Positions 15,686 through 27,460 are shown, counted from the stretch's first letter. The stretch is 64,000 nucleotides of DNA from an uncultured Alistipes sp. (GCA_944321945.1 CALUNE010000007.1:37055-101054), one strand, 5' to 3'. Made by a program: numbers and translations. Notes: generated by a model not told the origin, from the letters alone.

Positions 15686-16790
15686 TGGCTCCGAACTCCA
15701 TGAGATAGGCCTTGATGAAGGCATCCAGATCGCCATCCATCACCGCCTCGACGTTCGAAGTCTGCACGCCCGTGCGGTGGTCCTTCACGCGGCGGTCGTC
15801 GAAGACGTACGAACGGATCTGCGAACCCCATTCGATCTTCTTCTTCGAAGCCTCCAGAGCCTGCTGCGTGGCCATGCGCTTGTCCAGTTCGCGCTGGTAG
15901 AGTTTCGACCGCAGGATGCGCATGGCATTCTCGCGGTTCATCAGCTGCGAACGCGTCTCCATGTTCTCGATCAGATACTCGACCGGTTCGCCCGTATCGG
16001 GATCCTTGCCGTGGTAGCGCAGCCGCACGGCCGTCTCGACCTTGTTGACGTTCTGACCGCCGGCTCCCGACGAACGGAACGTATCCCACTCGATATCGGC
16101 GGGGTTGATCGTGATCTCGATCGTGTCGTCGACGGCCGGCGACACGAAGACCGATGCAAAGGTCGTCTGCCGTTTGTTGTTGGCATTGAACGGCGAGAGC
16201 CGCACCATGCGGTGAACGCCGTTCTCGCTCTTGAGGTAGCCGTAGGCATATTCGCCCTCGAACTCCAGCGTGCAGGACTTCACTCCCACTTCGTCACCGG
16301 CCTGATAGTCGAGCACCTTGACCTTGTATCCGTGGGCCTCGCCCCAGCGCGTGTACATACGCAGGAGCATCGAGGCCCAGTCCAGCGCCTCCGTTCCGCC
16401 CGCACCGGCGTTGATATCCATGATGGCGCCGAGTTTGTCCTCGTCGCGGCGCAACATGTTGCGCATTTCGAGCTTCTCGATCTTTTCGAGCGTCGCGGCA
16501 TAGTGGGCATCCAGTTCGGCCTCGGTCATGACCCCCTCCTTGACGAAGTCGGGCATCAGTTCCAGATCCTCGACATCCTTGCGGATCGCATCGTAATCCT
16601 CGACCCATGCCTTGATCCCCGCCACCTTGCGCAGTTGTTCGCGCGCCCGGTCGGGATCGTCCCAGAAATCGGGTTCCTGGGTCTTCTCCTCCTCATTGCG
16701 CAGGTCGATGCGTTTCTGTTCAATGTCCAGGCAGCGCTCCAACGCCTCGCGACGCTGACCGAGTTCCTTGATCTGTTCGGATAATACCAT
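15678..16790 (-). CDS. prfB: Peptide chain release factor 2
   Basis: A 370-residue class 1 release factor. The catalytic GGQ lies in SSGAGGQNVNKVETAVRL and the stop-codon recognition motif SPF in VRLSPFNANN, which marks RF2 (UAA/UGA) rather than RF1. The gene is one uninterrupted frame: at the place where E. coli uses a programmed frameshift the codons here simply encode RCLDIEQ. It is third of four closely packed leftward genes, 12 bases after the cytidylate-kinase-like gene and overlapping the NamZ-like gene. Confidence 0.97.
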   Translation of the reverse strand: MVLSEQIKELGQRREALERCLDIEQKRIDLRNEEEKTQEPDFWDDPDRAREQLRKVAGIKAWVEDYDAIRKDVEDLELMPDFVKEGVMTEAELDAHYAATLEKIEKLEMRNMLRRDEDKLGAIMDINAGAGGTEALDWASMLLRMYTRWGEAHGYKVKVLDYQAGDEVGVKSCTLEFEGEYAYGYLKSENGVHRMVRLSPFNANNKRQTTFASVFVSPAVDDTIEITINPADIEWDTFRSSGAGGQNVNKVETAVRLRYHGKDPDTGEPVEYLIENMETRSQLMNRENAMRILRSKLYQRELDKRMATQQALEASKKKIEWGSQIRSYVFDDRRVKDHRTGVQTSNVEAVMDGDLDAFIKAYLMEFGANA

Positions 16791-16802
16791 ATTTTGTTGT
16801 CT

Positions 16803-17438
16803 CTAAAATTTCTCGTGCAGTTTGCGTCCGGCGAAGTCCAGAATGAAGTCCGCCGTCTGCTCCTCGCCCAGTTTCGAGGAGTTGACGCACAGATGGTAGG
16901 TGGCAGCCTGCCCCCACGTCCGCAGGCTGTAATAGTTGTAGAACGATGCACGCTGGGCGTCGATGCGCTCCATCATCGCGCGGGCCTCGTCGGGCGTGCA
17001 GTTGTCGCGCTTGCAGAGGCGGTCGATGCGATCGGCCTCGTCGGCCGTGATGAAGACATTGACGCACCGCGGATGGTCGCGCAGGATGTAGTCGGCGCAG
17101 CGCCCCACAAAGATGGCCGATTCGCGTGCGGCGATCTGCCGGATCACGTCGCTCTGGATGCGGAACAGCGATTCGTTGGCCAGGATGTTGTTCGTATTGC
17201 CCCCCTCGTAGCCCGTGAACGGAGCCCGGAAATAGCCGATCAGCGTAGCGAACATTCCCTTGGCTTCGCGTTCGTCGGCCTTTTCGAAACACTCGGGACA
17301 GAGGCCGCTCTCGCGGGCTGCCAGGTTGATCAGCTCCTTGTCGTAGAGCCGGATTCCCAGACGCCGGGCAATGATCTCGCCGACGATTTTGCCGCCGCTG
17401 CCAATCTGGCGGCCGATATTGATTACGAATTTGTCCAT
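16803..17438 (-). CDS. Cytidylate kinase-like family protein
   Basis: A 211-residue P-loop protein of the cytidylate-kinase-like family (PF13189 type). The N-terminal motif INIGRQIGSGGKIVGEIIARRLG is the nucleotide-binding loop; VGRCADYIL and FITADEADRIDRL lie in the core. These proteins are common in Bacteroidota and gut Firmicutes and are distinct from the canonical Cmk; the substrate is not established. It sits 8 bases after the MATE gene and 12 bases before prfB. Confidence 0.88.
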   Translation of the reverse strand: MDKFVINIGRQIGSGGKIVGEIIARRLGIRLYDKELINLAARESGLCPECFEKADEREAKGMFATLIGYFRAPFTGYEGGNTNNILANESLFRIQSDVIRQIAARESAIFVGRCADYILRDHPRCVNVFITADEADRIDRLCKRDNCTPDEARAMMERIDAQRASFYNYYSLRTWGQAATYHLCVNSSKLGEEQTADFILDFAGRKLHEKF

Positions 17439-17446
17439 AACAGGGG

Positions 17447-18841
17447 TTATTTTTTATCCGGTTCCACGGTCGGCATGGCGCGGAATTTCCGCAGCTGCCA
17501 GGTCAGCATGAAGAAGGCCACGATCGAAGCCAGCAGGTCCGACAGCGGCATCGAGGCCCAGACGCCCCAACTGCCGTCCCACGGCGTGTACTGGTCGAAG
17601 AAGTGCGGCAGGAAGATCAGGAACGGCATCAGGAACAGCAGCTGCCGCGACAGCGACAGGAAGATCGCCTTCGAGGCCATGCCGATGCTCATGAAGAAGT
17701 TCGTGGCCACCATCTGGAAGCCGATGATCGGATAGCAGATGAAGACAATGCGCATGCCCTCGACCGAGAGGCGGATCAGCTCCTCGTCCGTCGTGAAGAG
17801 GCTGACGGCCACCCGCGGGAAGAGTTCACCGATCAGGAATCCGGTCACGGTGATGCACGTGGCGCCGATTATCGTCAGTTTCAGTACCCGCATGACGCGG
17901 TCGAACTGCCGTGCGCCGTAGTTGTAGCCGGCAATGGGCTGCATGCCCTGGTTCAGACCCATGACGATCATCACGAAGAAGAAGCCCAGGCGGTTGACGA
18001 TGCCGTAGGCGCCGATCATCAGGTCGCCGCCGAACTCTTTCAACCCCTTGTTGATGAGGATGACGATGAAGCACGCCGCCAGGTTCATCAGGAAGGGCGA
18101 CATGCCGATCGAGAGGATGTCGCGGACGATCTTGCGCCGCAGGCGGTAGATGCCTCTCCGGAAGTGGAGCAGCTCCTGACGGTCCGACAGAAGCCGGAAC
18201 TGCCACATCAGCGAGATGATCTGCGCCAGTACCGTGGCGATGGCCGCCCCGCGGATGCCCCAGTCGAACCAGAAGATGAAGATCGGGTCGAGGATGGCAT
18301 TGATGACCACCGTGTTGATCGTGGCGTACATCGACTTGCGGGGGTGACCCGCGGCCCGCAGGATGGAGTTCAGGCCCAGGTAGAGGTGCGTGATGACGTT
18401 GCCCAGCAGGATGATGACCATGTACTCGCGGGCATAGCCGATCGTCGCCTCGCTGGCCCCGAAGAAGTAGAGGATCGGGTCGAGGAAGATCAGCGCGACG
18501 ACGCCGAAGGTCACGCCGATGATGAGATTGAGCATCACGACGTTGCCCAGCACGTGCTGGGCCGTTTCGTAGTCGCGCTGTCCGAGGCGCATCGAGACGA
18601 GCGTCGCGGCACCCACGCCGACGAGCGATCCGAAGGCCGCCGCCAGGTTCATCAGCGGGAAGGTCAGCGCCAGGCCCGAGATGGCCAGCGGGCCGACACC
18701 GTGGCCGATGAAGATGCTGTCGACCATGTTGTAGAGTGAGGATGCCGTCATGGCGATGATCGCCGGCACGGCATACTGCACCAGAAGTTTGCGGATCCGC
18801 TCGGTTCCGAGTTCCAGAGCCGCTACTTTGAGTTCAGCCAT
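17447..18841 (-). CDS. MATE family multidrug/cation efflux transporter (first)
   Basis: A 464-residue protein with twelve predicted membrane segments in two similar halves, as in MATE proteins. Features include the opening VQYAVPAIIAMTASSLYNMVDSIFIGHGVGP and the second-half GLNQGMQPIAGYNYGARQFDRVMR. It should export drugs or metabolites in exchange for Na+ or H+; the substrate is unknown. It is the first gene of the leftward operon that includes prfB. A second, diverged MATE gene lies at 48.9 kb. Confidence 0.93.
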   Translation of the reverse strand: MAELKVAALELGTERIRKLLVQYAVPAIIAMTASSLYNMVDSIFIGHGVGPLAISGLALTFPLMNLAAAFGSLVGVGAATLVSMRLGQRDYETAQHVLGNVVMLNLIIGVTFGVVALIFLDPILYFFGASEATIGYAREYMVIILLGNVITHLYLGLNSILRAAGHPRKSMYATINTVVINAILDPIFIFWFDWGIRGAAIATVLAQIISLMWQFRLLSDRQELLHFRRGIYRLRRKIVRDILSIGMSPFLMNLAACFIVILINKGLKEFGGDLMIGAYGIVNRLGFFFVMIVMGLNQGMQPIAGYNYGARQFDRVMRVLKLTIIGATCITVTGFLIGELFPRVAVSLFTTDEELIRLSVEGMRIVFICYPIIGFQMVATNFFMSIGMASKAIFLSLSRQLLFLMPFLIFLPHFFDQYTPWDGSWGVWASMPLSDLLASIVAFFMLTWQLRKFRAMPTVEPDKK

Positions 18842-19087
18842 ATTGTGTATCAGTTCAGTTGCCTATGAATTTTCCGAGGTCGGTTCCGCCGTTCGTTTCG
18901 GGATATCCGGGCAAGGTTCCGGAGCTTTCCGGAAAGCCCGGCGTGCTGTTACCCATCCGCTCCGGGCCGTTCCGCAGCGTGCCGGCCCGAATCGGTCGCA
19001 TCCGACCGCTTGCCAGAAGCGGTCATCAGCCTGTTCCAGACTTTTCGGATACGGCCGCCGGTCAGCTCCGTACCCTATCGGGCGAGA

Positions 19088-19615
19088 CTACCTGGGTACC
19101 GTCCGGTCAAGCCGGTCGAACCAGCCGCGGTAGATCTCCGGATCGGTCGACAACCCGAGTTCCTCGGTCATGAAGGCCGACGCATCCCCCGAATACCATT
19201 GGCGCGAGACGTAGACCGTCAGACGCACCTCGCTCACCTGTTGATCCGGCTGCACGACGAAACTCAGCTGCCGGATCTCCCCGGCCATCGGCACAAGGAT
19301 CGTCGATTCCGCGGGCAGCACCTGTCGTGCCACGATGAGCCCCGAAGCCCGGTCGGCACTCACGATCAGACACCCCTCGCGCTGCAGCAGGTCGAACAGC
19401 AGGTCGTAACACTCCTCGGCACCGACCGTCATCCGATGGCGGGTCAGGGTGTCCAACTGCTGCGGATCGGGCACTCCTTGGACCACCGACGTCTGTTTGC
19501 GGACCTGAAGGTAGGCATTCGACGTGCAACCGGACAGCAGCACGGCGGAAACGGCCGCTACAAACCAGGCCAACCCCCGGCAGGAAACAGTCCCGTGCAG
19601 AAATCTTCCGTTCAT
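19088..19615 (-). CDS. Lipoprotein of unknown function
   Basis: A 175-residue protein with a lipoprotein signal ([13 protein letters not shown]) preceded by a short basic segment; the lipidated Cys is near residue 30. The mature part includes [41 protein letters not shown], suggesting an alpha/beta domain, but no family is recognised. The start MNGRFLHG at 19615 is preferred because the upstream frame is repeat-derived. It lies 177 bases downstream of cysS, with minisatellite DNA between. Confidence 0.75.
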   Translation of the reverse strand: MNGRFLHGTVSCRGLAWFVAAVSAVLLSGCTSNAYLQVRKQTSVVQGVPDPQQLDTLTRHRMTVGAEECYDLLFDLLQREGCLIVSADRASGLIVARQVLPAESTILVPMAGEIRQLSFVVQPDQQVSEVRLTVYVSRQWYSGDASAFMTEELGLSTDPEIYRGWFDRLDRTVPR

Positions 19616-19677
19616 ATTCCAATAATTCTGTCTATCGCGATCGGCTTCTCGAAAGCCCCCGTTGCAGTCCCCATCAC

Positions 19678-19790
19678 AGACCGCCCGTTGCAGACCGCCC
19701 GTTGCAGGCCGCCCTGTCGTCTGCCGCCGTGTCATCTGCGGCCGTGTCATCTGCGGCCCCGTCGTCTGCGGCCCCGTCGTTGTGGGCCGG
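19678..19790. repeat. Two adjacent short minisatellites downstream of cysS
   Basis: Two exact 14-base units AGACCGCCCGTTGC (19678-19691, 19692-19705) are followed by four 15-base units close to GTCATCTGCGGCCCC (from 19716) and a decayed fifth unit to 19790. The array fills the gap between cysS and the lipoprotein gene. Confidence 0.85.
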
Positions 19791-19792
19791 GA

Positions 19793-21268
19793 TTACTCCA
19801 GTTCCCAGTCCGAACCGTCCTTGCGGTCCTTAACGCGGATACCGGCAGCCGTCAGTCCGTCGCGGATGCGGTCCGACGTAGCCCAGTCCTTCGAGGCCTT
19901 GGCCCCCTGGCGGATGTCGAGCAGCATCTCGACCAGCGGCGTCACATAGTCGCGACCGGCAGCCGAACCGGCGGCCTTCTCGTCGCGCAGTCCGAGGATG
20001 TCGAAGGCGTAGAGGCGGAACGTCCGGCGCAGCGTCTCGAGATCTTCGGCCGTGATGGTCTGCGTACCGTCGGCGAGCTGGTTGATCGTGCGCACCCAGT
20101 CGAAGAGGGCCGAGATGACCATCGGCGAGTTCAGATCGTCGTCCATGGCCGTACGGCAGCGCTCCTCCAGTTCGGCGGGCGAGACGGTCGACTCGGCCGC
20201 GGGCTGGATCTTGCCCAGCGTCTCGATACCCTTCATCAGACGGTCGAGCCCCTTTTCGGCGGCCTGCAGCGCCTCGTTCGAGAAGTCGAGCGTCGAGCGG
20301 TAGTGGGCCTGCAGCACGAAGAAGCGGATCGTCATCGGCGAATAGGCCTGGGCCAGCAGCCGGTGGTTGCCCGTGAAGAGCTCCTCGAGGGTGATGAAGT
20401 TGCCGAGCGACTTGCCCATCTTCTGGCCGTTGATCGTGATCATGTTGTTATGCACCCAGTAGCGGGCCGAATCGTGGCCCAGTGCGGCGGTCGACTGGGC
20501 GATCTCGCACTCGTGGTGCGGGAACATCAGGTCCATGCCGCCGCCGTGGATATCGAACCGCTCGCCCAGGTAGCGCGTCGACATGGCCGAGCACTCCATG
20601 TGCCAGCCGGGGAATCCGTCGCTCCAGGGCGAGGGCCAGCGCATGATGTGTTCGGGCGAGGCCTTTTTCCAGAGGGCGAAGTCATAGGAGTGGTGCTTGT
20701 CCGACTGCCCGTCCAGTTCGCGCGTATTGGTGACGATGTCCTCGAGGTTGCGGCCCGAGAGGCATCCGTAGTGGTATTTGCGGTTGTACTTCTCGACGTC
20801 GAAGTAGACCGAGCCGTTCGACTCGTAGGCATAGCCGGCCTCGAGGATCCGCTTGACGAACTCGATCTGCTCGATGATGTGGCCCGAAGCGAAGGGTTCG
20901 ATCGAGGGGGTCTCGACATTCAGCGCATCCATCGCCCGGTGGTAGCGTTCCGTATAGTAATGGGCCACCTCCATGGGTTCGAGCTGTTCGAGACGGGCCT
21001 TCTTGGCGATCTTGTCCTCGCCCTCGTCGGCATCGTGTTCGAGATGGCCGACGTCGGTGATGTTGCGCACGTAGCGCACCTTGTATCCCGAGGCCTTCAG
21101 GTAGCGGAACAGCAGGTCGAAGGTCACCGCCGGACGGGCGTGGCCCAGATGCGGATCCCCGTAGACCGTGGGTCCGCAGACATACATGCCGACCCGGCCC
21201 TCGACCAGGGGTTCGAACTCCTCCTTGCGGCGCGTCAGCGTATTGTAAAGCACGAGTTTGGATTCCAT
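19793..21268 (-). CDS. cysS: Cysteinyl-tRNA synthetase
   Basis: A 491-residue class I synthetase for tRNA-Cys. The HIGH motif is HLGHAR (~41), zinc ligands are expected from Cys 31 (YVCGPTVYG) and the [14 protein letters not shown] region, and the KMSKS loop reads KMGKSLGN. Length is usual for bacteria. It is divergent from the DEAD-box helicase gene, with ~90 bases between. A TATCTTTA element on the minus strand near 21300 may be its -7 box (one mismatch). Confidence 0.97.
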   Translation of the reverse strand: MESKLVLYNTLTRRKEEFEPLVEGRVGMYVCGPTVYGDPHLGHARPAVTFDLLFRYLKASGYKVRYVRNITDVGHLEHDADEGEDKIAKKARLEQLEPMEVAHYYTERYHRAMDALNVETPSIEPFASGHIIEQIEFVKRILEAGYAYESNGSVYFDVEKYNRKYHYGCLSGRNLEDIVTNTRELDGQSDKHHSYDFALWKKASPEHIMRWPSPWSDGFPGWHMECSAMSTRYLGERFDIHGGGMDLMFPHHECEIAQSTAALGHDSARYWVHNNMITINGQKMGKSLGNFITLEELFTGNHRLLAQAYSPMTIRFFVLQAHYRSTLDFSNEALQAAEKGLDRLMKGIETLGKIQPAAESTVSPAELEERCRTAMDDDLNSPMVISALFDWVRTINQLADGTQTITAEDLETLRRTFRLYAFDILGLRDEKAAGSAAGRDYVTPLVEMLLDIRQGAKASKDWATSDRIRDGLTAAGIRVKDRKDGSDWELE

Positions 21269-21358
21269 AATATTTCGGTTTATCGACGTTTTGAACGGGT
21301 AAAGATACGAAATTTATGCGTTATCCCGAAAATTTATCGTACCTTTACCGCGATTATT

Positions 21359-23350
<1,992 letters not shown>

Positions 23351-23400
23351 CCGCCACACCGGGTATCGGCAACATATCGTTTTTTAGGAACTTGAACCAT

Positions 23401-26400
23401 ATGCACTTCTTCAAACGCTGGAACAACCTCGTCGGATGGGGCGTCTTCGCCATTGCGGCGATCGTCTACCTGATGACCATGGAACCCGTGTCGAGTCTCT
23501 GGGACTGCTCGGAGTTCATCGCCACCTCCTACAAACTTGAAGTGGGACACCCGCCCGGAGCCCCTCTCTTCATGATGCTCGCCCGCCTGGCCACCCTCTT
23601 CGCCTTCGGCAACCCGGACTACGTCGGCATGGCCGTCAATGCGATGAACTCGCTGGCCAGCGCCTTCTGCATCCTCTTCCTCTTCTGGACGATCACCCAC
23701 CTGGCCCGCCGTCTGGCCACGCGTGGCGGCGCCGAACTGACCCCCGCCTCGACGGTCGCCATCCTCGGCGCCGGCGTCGTCGGGGCCCTGGCCTACACCT
23801 TCACCGACACCTTCTGGTTCTCGGCCATCGAGGGCGAGGTCTATGCCCTCTCGTCGATGTTCACGGCTCTCGTGGTGTGGCTCATGCTCAAGTGGGAGGA
23901 GCAGGCCGACCAGCCCCACGCCTCGCGCTGGATCGTGCTGATCGCCTACCTGATGGGACTCTCGATCGGCGTCCACATCCTCAACCTGCTCTGCATCCCG
24001 GCGCTGGTCTTCATCTACTATTTCCGCAAGACGGACCACGTCACCTGGAAGGGCGTCGTCGGCACCACCGTACTGGCCGGCGCACTGATCATCTTCCTGA
24101 ACAACATCATCATCCCCTATACGGTCTGGTTCGGCGCCCAGGTCGACACGCTCTTCGTCAACACGTTCGGCCTGCCCGTCAACTCCGGCATGGTGGTCTT
24201 CGCCCTGGCGCTGATCCTCGGTCTGGGCTGGGCCGCCTGGAAGGCCCATCAGAAGGGCCGCGTCGTGCTGAATCTCTTCCTGATCTCCACGACGATGGTC
24301 CTCGTCGGCTTCTCCTCCTACGCCTCGATGACCATCCGCGCCGCGGCCAACCCGCCGATGAACTCCAACAACCCGAACAACCCCCACGCCCTGCTCTCGG
24401 TGCTCAACCGCGACCAGTACGGCAGCCGCCCGCTGCTGTACGGCGCCCAGTACTCGGCTCCCCCCGAGGACGTGAAGAGCAAAAACGTCTGGTACCTCGA
24501 CGAGGACGGCAAATACAAGCGCGCCTCCGTCCTAACGGGCTACACCCACGCCCCGGAGTTCATGACCCTCTTCCCGCGGATGTGGAACCCCGCAAAGGGC
24601 GAAAAGGAGTACAAACAGTGGGCCGCCTACCGCACCAAGACCGAAACGCTGCGCGACGAAAACGGCGAAATCCAGCGCGACGCCTCGGGCCGCCCGATCC
24701 GCGGCGAGGTGCTCGACTACGGCCGCAAACACGTCTACACCGACTCGTACGGCGATACGCACAGCATCGTCGAACCCACGTTCGGCGAAAATATCCACTT
24801 CTTCTTCAACTACCAGCTCTCGTACATGTACTGGCGCTACTTCCTGTGGAACTTCGTCGGACGACAGAGCGACATCCAGCCCTCGCGCACGACGCTCACC
24901 GACGGAAACTGGCTCTCGGGCGTGAAGTGGATCGACGAAATGTACCTCGGACCGCAGGACAACCTGCCCCGCGAAATCGCCGAAAACAAGGGCCGCAACA
25001 CCTACTATTTCCTCCCCTTCCTGCTGGGGTTGATCGGTCTGATCTACCAGCTGAACCGCGATTCGCGCAACTTCACGATCGTCATGTGGCTCTTCATCAT
25101 GATGGGCGTGGCGCTGGTCTTCTACTTCAACACCTCGCCCGGCGAACCGCGTGAACGCGACTATGTCTATGCCGGATCGTTCTACGCCTTCTCGATCTGG
25201 ATCGGATTCGGGGTGCTGGCGCTGCGCGACCTGATCGAGTGGATCACCAAACGCCGCAACATCGCCACGGCAGCCGCCGCCACGGTCGTGTCGCTGGGCG
25301 TGCCGACGATCCTCGCCGCCCAGAACTGGGACGACCACGACCGTTCGCACCGCACCATGGCCCGCGACATCGGCTGGAACTACCTCCAGTCGACGCTCCC
25401 CAACTCGATCATCCTCAACTACGGCGACAACGACACCTTCCCGCTGTGGAACAACCAGGAGGTCTACGGCGTGCGGCCCGACGTGCGGATCGTCAACACG
25501 TCGTACCTGGGCGGCGAATGGTACATCGACGAGATGAAGACCAAGGCCAACGAGGCCGATCCGGTCCCCTTCACGCTGCCCAAACGCAAGTATACCTACA
25601 ACAACGATCTGATTCCGGTGCTGGACAAGATCGAACAGGGGGCCGAAATCAGCCAGGTGATCGACTTCGTGCGCAGCGACGACCCGCGCAGCCAGGTCCG
25701 GCTGACCGACGGCACGATGACCGACTACATCCCCACCAAGCGCATCGCCCTGCCCGTGAACAAGGAGAATGCCATCGCCTCGGGAATCGTCGCCGAAAAG
25801 GACCGCGACAAGATGGTCGACACGGTCTATCTCAACCTCAAGCGCAACTCGCTCGACAAGAGCCAGCTGATGATCCTCGACATGCTGGCCCACTTCGACT
25901 GGAAACGCCCGATCTACCTCACGCAGGTCTACATCATGCAGGATCTCGGACTGATGGACTACCTCCAGTTCGACGGCTATGCCTACCGCTTCGTACCGAT
26001 CCTCACTCCTGTTCAGAGCCCCTACGAGATCGGCCGCATCGATACGGATTATGCCGCACCGTTGCTCCGCGACACCTTCCGCTACGGAAACCTCAACGAT
26101 CCGCGGGTCTACGTCGACTACTTCATCCAGTACAACCTCTCGGCCTCGCATGCGCGTGATGCCTTTGCCCGCGTCGCCAAGGAGCTGCTGCGTGAAGGGA
26201 AGGTCGACGAAGCGGTCGAACTGCTCGACCTGGGGCTGGAGAAGCTGCCCACCTCGCAGATCCGCTTCACGGATTCGAATACCTACCCCTTCCTCGAGGC
26301 CTACTACGCCGCCTCGGCCATGGGGGCCGAAGGGGCCGCCGAAAAGGGCGACGCCCTGCTGCGGGAGTATGCACAGACGCTGATCGAATACATCGAGTAT

Positions 26401-26631
26401 TATCTCCGCTTCGACGGCGCCCAGGGTGACATGGTTTCCGACGTGATCGACGAGAAACTCGATCAGTTGGGCGATGTCTACTACCTGGCCAGCTATGCCG
26501 GGCGCCGCGACGTGGTGGCCGAACTGAACAGCTACTACCGCTCGCTGGGAGTCTCGGAGGAGAACCTCATCCAGGTTGATACGACTCAGACGGCCGACCC
26601 GACACAAGTGCAGGCGGCCGAGAACCGCTGA
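23401..26631 (+). CDS. GT117 / DUF2723 membrane glycosyltransferase-like protein
   Basis: A 1076-residue protein. The N-terminal ~600 residues hold about ten membrane segments with the DUF2723 features SSLWDCSEFIATSYKLEVGHPPGAPLF and, later, GEPRERDYVYAGSFYAFSIWIGFG; the C-terminal ~450 residues are soluble and include TPR-like helices. The acidic DCSEF motif near the first loop is like the catalytic acidic site of GT-C enzymes. The family (GT117) is typical of Bacteroidota and is assumed to glycosylate proteins or lipids at the outer face of the inner membrane; the substrate is unknown. The ATG at 23401 is preferred over a TTG nine bases earlier. Confidence 0.88.
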   Translation: MHFFKRWNNLVGWGVFAIAAIVYLMTMEPVSSLWDCSEFIATSYKLEVGHPPGAPLFMMLARLATLFAFGNPDYVGMAVNAMNSLASAFCILFLFWTITHLARRLATRGGAELTPASTVAILGAGVVGALAYTFTDTFWFSAIEGEVYALSSMFTALVVWLMLKWEEQADQPHASRWIVLIAYLMGLSIGVHILNLLCIPALVFIYYFRKTDHVTWKGVVGTTVLAGALIIFLNNIIIPYTVWFGAQVDTLFVNTFGLPVNSGMVVFALALILGLGWAAWKAHQKGRVVLNLFLISTTMVLVGFSSYASMTIRAAANPPMNSNNPNNPHALLSVLNRDQYGSRPLLYGAQYSAPPEDVKSKNVWYLDEDGKYKRASVLTGYTHAPEFMTLFPRMWNPAKGEKEYKQWAAYRTKTETLRDENGEIQRDASGRPIRGEVLDYGRKHVYTDSYGDTHSIVEPTFGENIHFFFNYQLSYMYWRYFLWNFVGRQSDIQPSRTTLTDGNWLSGVKWIDEMYLGPQDNLPREIAENKGRNTYYFLPFLLGLIGLIYQLNRDSRNFTIVMWLFIMMGVALVFYFNTSPGEPRERDYVYAGSFYAFSIWIGFGVLALRDLIEWITKRRNIATAAAATVVSLGVPTILAAQNWDDHDRSHRTMARDIGWNYLQSTLPNSIILNYGDNDTFPLWNNQEVYGVRPDVRIVNTSYLGGEWYIDEMKTKANEADPVPFTLPKRKYTYNNDLIPVLDKIEQGAEISQVIDFVRSDDPRSQVRLTDGTMTDYIPTKRIALPVNKENAIASGIVAEKDRDKMVDTVYLNLKRNSLDKSQLMILDMLAHFDWKRPIYLTQVYIMQDLGLMDYLQFDGYAYRFVPILTPVQSPYEIGRIDTDYAAPLLRDTFRYGNLNDPRVYVDYFIQYNLSASHARDAFARVAKELLREGKVDEAVELLDLGLEKLPTSQIRFTDSNTYPFLEAYYAASAMGAEGAAEKGDALLREYAQTLIEYIEYYLRFDGAQGDMVSDVIDEKLDQLGDVYYLASYAGRRDVVAELNSYYRSLGVSEENLIQVDTTQTADPTQVQAAENR

Positions 26632-26677
26632 TCCACAAACGGTGCGGGCAGGCAGACCGTTTGGGCCCGCAACGCAT

Positions 26678-26713
26678 GAAAAATCCCTTCCAGAGCTCCG
26701 GAGGGGATTTTTC
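26678..26713 (+). terminator. Terminator after the GT117 gene
   Basis: GAAAAATCCCTTCC pairs with GGAGGGGATTTTTC around AGAGCTCC. It lies ~47 bases after the stop. Confidence 0.85.
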
Positions 26714-26992
26714 GTTATCCGGGGGGGGGCACACTGAACAAAAGGCGGAGAAGGACGGCGGAAGACGATAGACGAACCGGGAAACGACCGCCCGGAAACC
26801 GTCGCCGCACCGGAGAATCCGCCATTCGCCGGAAGACATGAAACGGCGGAGAAAAAGAGTGGTCACGGAAACTCCGCAACATGATAACGCAACGTCTCTT
26901 TTGCTCCGCCCGATCATTTTTGTGCCGGAATCCGATACCTTTCGGCACAAATTCTGCTATTTCTGAAACCAAAGATACAAAAAATCTCGGAA

Positions 26993-27012
26993 TAATGATG
27001 TATAAATCATTA
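26993..27012. promoter_or_regulatory. Palindromic operator candidate upstream of the XRE regulator
   Basis: TAATGAT and ATCATTA are perfect 7-base arms separated by six bases, placed between a leftward TATCTTTG (26970-26977) and a rightward TTTCTTTG (27034-27041). The position suits autoregulation by the XRE protein. Confidence 0.45.
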
Positions 27013-27046
27013 CAAGAAAGTTCGAGGTTTGTGTTTCTTTGTTCAG

Positions 27047-27292
27047 ATGAAACAACCGAGGCGAAATACGGCACTTCTGGAAGCGATAGCTGGCCGGCTC
27101 AAAGAGTTGCGGGCCGCCAACGGCATATCCCAGGAGATCGTCTATGAGGATACGGGTCTGCATATCGGCAAAATCGAGACGGCAAAGTACAATATCACCG
27201 TCAGTACGCTGTCACGGCTCTGCTCCTATTACGGCATCACCCTGACGGAGTTTTTCGACGGAATCGGGGTTCTGAACGAAGAGATCGAATAA
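27047..27292 (+). CDS. XRE-family helix-turn-helix regulator, small
   Basis: An 81-residue protein made of a single Cro/C1-type domain: IAGRLKELRAANGISQEIVYEDTGLHIGKIETAKYNITVSTLSRLCSYYGITLTEFFDGIG. The recognition-helix region is GLHIGKIETAKYN. The ATG at 27047 is preferred to the upstream one because it gives the normal N-terminus. It stands alone with a terminator behind it and a palindrome in front. No toxin partner is visible, so it is probably a transcription factor rather than an antitoxin. Confidence 0.88.
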   Translation: MKQPRRNTALLEAIAGRLKELRAANGISQEIVYEDTGLHIGKIETAKYNITVSTLSRLCSYYGITLTEFFDGIGVLNEEIE

Positions 27293-27324
27293 CGGCTGCT
27301 CTCCGACCGAGTCATCCAGGCATC

Positions 27325-27357
27325 AAAAAGCCGCACCGAATATCGGTGCGGCTTTAT
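27325..27357. terminator. Terminator between the XRE gene and the acyl-CoA synthetase gene
   Basis: AAAGCCGCACCGA pairs with TCGGTGCGGCTTT around a three-base loop, with A and T runs on both sides. It may serve both converging genes. Confidence 0.85.
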
Positions 27358-27460
27358 CGGATCCGTCCATGAAAAAAGCGTCTGAGGAACTTTCTCCTTC
27401 CATCGGATACACCCCAGGCTTTCGGCCGACCGCCTCTCGACGTCCGCCGTCAGCCCGAGA

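Larger units (their letters stand above)
26632..27046. other. Intergenic region with terminator, G9 tract, inverted repeats and divergent -7 elements
   Basis: No protein gene is convincing here. It contains the GT117 terminator, a run of nine G (26721-26729), the inverted repeat TTTGTGCCG/CGGCACAAA (26919-26927 and 26943-26951), a minus-strand TATCTTTG (26970-26977), the palindrome TAATGAT-N6-ATCATTA (26993-27012) and a plus-strand TTTCTTTG (27034-27041) just before the XRE gene. Confidence 0.6.

Noticed and set aside
18842-19087. Small plus-strand frames between the MATE gene and the lipoprotein gene.
   Set aside because: No motif or promoter; compositional noise. No tRNA-like fold was seen either.
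19010-21358. A 1446-codon open frame running through the antisense of cysS into the helicase.
   Set aside because: Only the part from 21359 encodes helicase motifs; the upstream part is Arg/His/Gln-rich antisense translation of cysS in GC-rich DNA.
26567-26950. Possible 127-residue gene on the minus strand downstream of the leftward -7 element.
   Set aside because: It overlaps the GT117 3' end and its terminator, lacks a good start and shows no family features.
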